Source: Peptoanaerobacter stomatis
GTDB taxonomy: Bacteria; Bacillota; Clostridia; Peptostreptococcales; Filifactoraceae
Reading direction: 5' to 3'
Assembly (NCBI RefSeq): GCF_000238095.2
Contig: NZ_JH815225.1
Coordinates: 212,724-276,723, forward strand
DNA length: 64,000 nt
Position numbers and translations under genes: made by a program. Positions 62,940 to 64,000 of this stretch are shown piece after piece; within the stretch, counting starts at the first letter, position 1, and the number at the start of each line of letters is the position of its first letter. The notes beneath the pieces are model-generated. The model saw nothing but the letters and a program-made list of their open reading frames with translations. It did no database searches and was not told the DNA's origin.

Positions 62940-64000
62940 ATGGTTATTGAATGCAAAGAAAAATGTGATGTTTTAGTTATAGGAGCAGGTATAGCCGGTA
63001 TTAGTGCGGCTATACAAGCTGCAAAATGCGGTTCTTCGGTTGTACTTACAAGCAGTACGGCAATTTTTTCAGGTTCAAGCTTTTTCCCAGGAACCTGGGG
63101 CTTGGGTTTGATAGGCCCGGAAGATGAAAAAGACGAAGCTGATCTCGAAGAGAGTATAGCAAGAGTTGGATGTGGTATGACAAAACCTGAAATTGTCAAA
63201 ACTTTTGTACATAATATAAATCCTTCAATATATGACCTTGAATCAAGGGGAGTTAAATTGAGAACTGCAGAAAAACAAGATGAAAAAGAGTTTATCCCTT
63301 GTTTTGATCATAAGAGAAGGAATTGGAATGGGCTTGAAGCAGAAAGCATGAGAGCAGTTTTTAAAAAGGAGCTTTTAGAATATAAAGTAAAACTTTGTCC
63401 GTATTATGAAGCACTTGAACTTATAAAGAATGATAAAAGAGTGTGTGGAGCGGTATTTGGACACAAAGATGCTATACTTGCTATAAGAAGTAAAGCTGTA
63501 ATTCTTGCAACAGGTGGATATGGAGGATTGTTTAAGAATTATTTAACTACATCTGATATTATGGGTATGGGACATGCCATAGCTCTTAGAGCAGGTGCAA
63601 GTTTGATAAATATGGAGTTTATGCAGATGATGCCTGGATTTATTTCACCTTCACCAAAGACGGTATTTAATGAAAAAACATTTCGTTTCTCGTCATTTAG
63701 TGATGATAAAGGTAATAATATTTTTAAAAATATACAGGATTATACAGAACTTTTAGAGCAACGCTCCACTCATGGACCTTTTACTTCGGCTTGTATGGAT
63801 AGAGAAATTGATTTTATAATTGCTAAGGAAGAACTTAAAGGAGGAGTTTATGTAAGATATTCTGATGAAATGAAGAATAACCCTCCCGAGTTTATAAAGA
63901 CATATTTTGAGTGGCTTAAGGATAAAAAAGGACTTACATTTAATGATACTGTTAGCGTTGGAATATTTGCACATGCAGCTAATGGAGGTATAAAGATAGA
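62940..64000 (+). CDS. FAD-dependent oxidoreductase, fumarate reductase / L-aspartate oxidase-like (partial)
   Basis: The reading frame is open to the window end; 353 residues are visible. FAD-binding starts with CDVLVIGAGIAGISAAIQAA. ILATGGYGGLFKNYLTTSDI and GMGHAIALRAGASLINMEFM match the flavoprotein superfamily of fumarate reductase, succinate dehydrogenase SdhA and NadB. The visible end (GIFAHAANGGIKI) begins the capping/active-site region. AAAGGATGATG lies 11 nt before the ATG. Without the C-terminus, NadB, fumarate-reductase-like and other flavoprotein roles cannot be separated. Confidence 0.85.
   Translation, partial: MVIECKEKCDVLVIGAGIAGISAAIQAAKCGSSVVLTSSTAIFSGSSFFPGTWGLGLIGPEDEKDEADLEESIARVGCGMTKPEIVKTFVHNINPSIYDLESRGVKLRTAEKQDEKEFIPCFDHKRRNWNGLEAESMRAVFKKELLEYKVKLCPYYEALELIKNDKRVCGAVFGHKDAILAIRSKAVILATGGYGGLFKNYLTTSDIMGMGHAIALRAGASLINMEFMQMMPGFISPSPKTVFNEKTFRFSSFSDDKGNNIFKNIQDYTELLEQRSTHGPFTSACMDREIDFIIAKEELKGGVYVRYSDEMKNNPPEFIKTYFEWLKDKKGLTFNDTVSVGIFAHAANGGIKI

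Noticed and set aside
1-64000. tRNA or rRNA genes and insertion sequences
   Set aside because: I looked for T-loop (GGTTCGAATCC-like) and rRNA signatures and for transposase motifs on both strands and saw none; the only recombinase is the tyrosine recombinase in the hsd locus.

Overview
This window looks like chromosome of a low-GC, strictly anaerobic Firmicute of the class Clostridia. The coding regions are very AT-rich with AGA/ATA-rich codon use, the Shine-Dalgarno sites are strong (AGGAGG type), terminators are hairpins followed by T-runs, and there is a rubredoxin and a multi-cluster [FeFe]-hydrogenase. The gene orders (ylxM-ffh-rpsP-khpA-rimM-trmD; rpsO-pnp-ftsK; ispE-DUF1934-tilS-ftsH) are typical of Clostridia. 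A Peptostreptococcaceae-like oral anaerobe would fit, but the species is inference only.

Layout. 1-5000: rubredoxin, a secreted copper-amine-oxidase-N-domain protein, an SGNH hydrolase and a probable lipoprotein, separated by long AT-rich spacers that carry a dispersed repeat. 5031-8638: a two-gene hydrogenase operon (GltD-like flavoprotein plus [FeFe]-hydrogenase). 8857-13800: uvrB and uvrA. 14049-19329: DegV, HolA, a split threonine/serine exporter (ThrE and ThrE_2 halves), a methylase-MazG fusion and an HU protein. 19600-29013: an accessory island, Fic - hsdM - hsdS - tyrosine recombinase - second hsdS - hsdR. 29191-31624: MBL hydrolase, Bcp peroxiredoxin, YaaA and a small unknown protein. 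31704-36308 (minus strand): ispD, tsaD, and a DHHW/AlgI-type O-acetylation pair. 36587-42516: SRP/ribosomal-protein/tRNA-modification operon ending in recG. 42605-49285: a DIP1984-family protein, a candidate structured RNA, a PAS-like orphan, a Lon-like protease, a NUDIX hydrolase and phosphoglucomutase. 49571-60593: ychF, rpsO with a leader RNA, pnp, ftsK, ispE, DUF1934, tilS, ftsH. 60990-64000: an ABC exporter and a flavoprotein cut by the window edge.

The most unusual region is the type I restriction-modification island. Two hsdS genes lie in the same orientation around a XerC/D-type recombinase. A 26-bp direct repeat sits just upstream of each hsdS start and has the anatomy of a tyrosine-recombinase core site: inverted arms around a 7-bp spacer. 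The recombinase stop codon lies inside the second copy. Recombination between the copies would excise a 2,179-bp hsdS+recombinase cassette and put the second hsdS directly behind hsdM, a possible cassette-exchange route to changing methylation specificity. A Fic protein with its own consensus promoter and an operator-like inverted repeat heads the island.

A second theme is a family of about 70-120-bp palindromic intergenic repeats with ends resembling TTTTAGTATAAA or its complement, found at six or more places, often just upstream of genes. I found no tRNA, rRNA, CRISPR array or insertion sequence.
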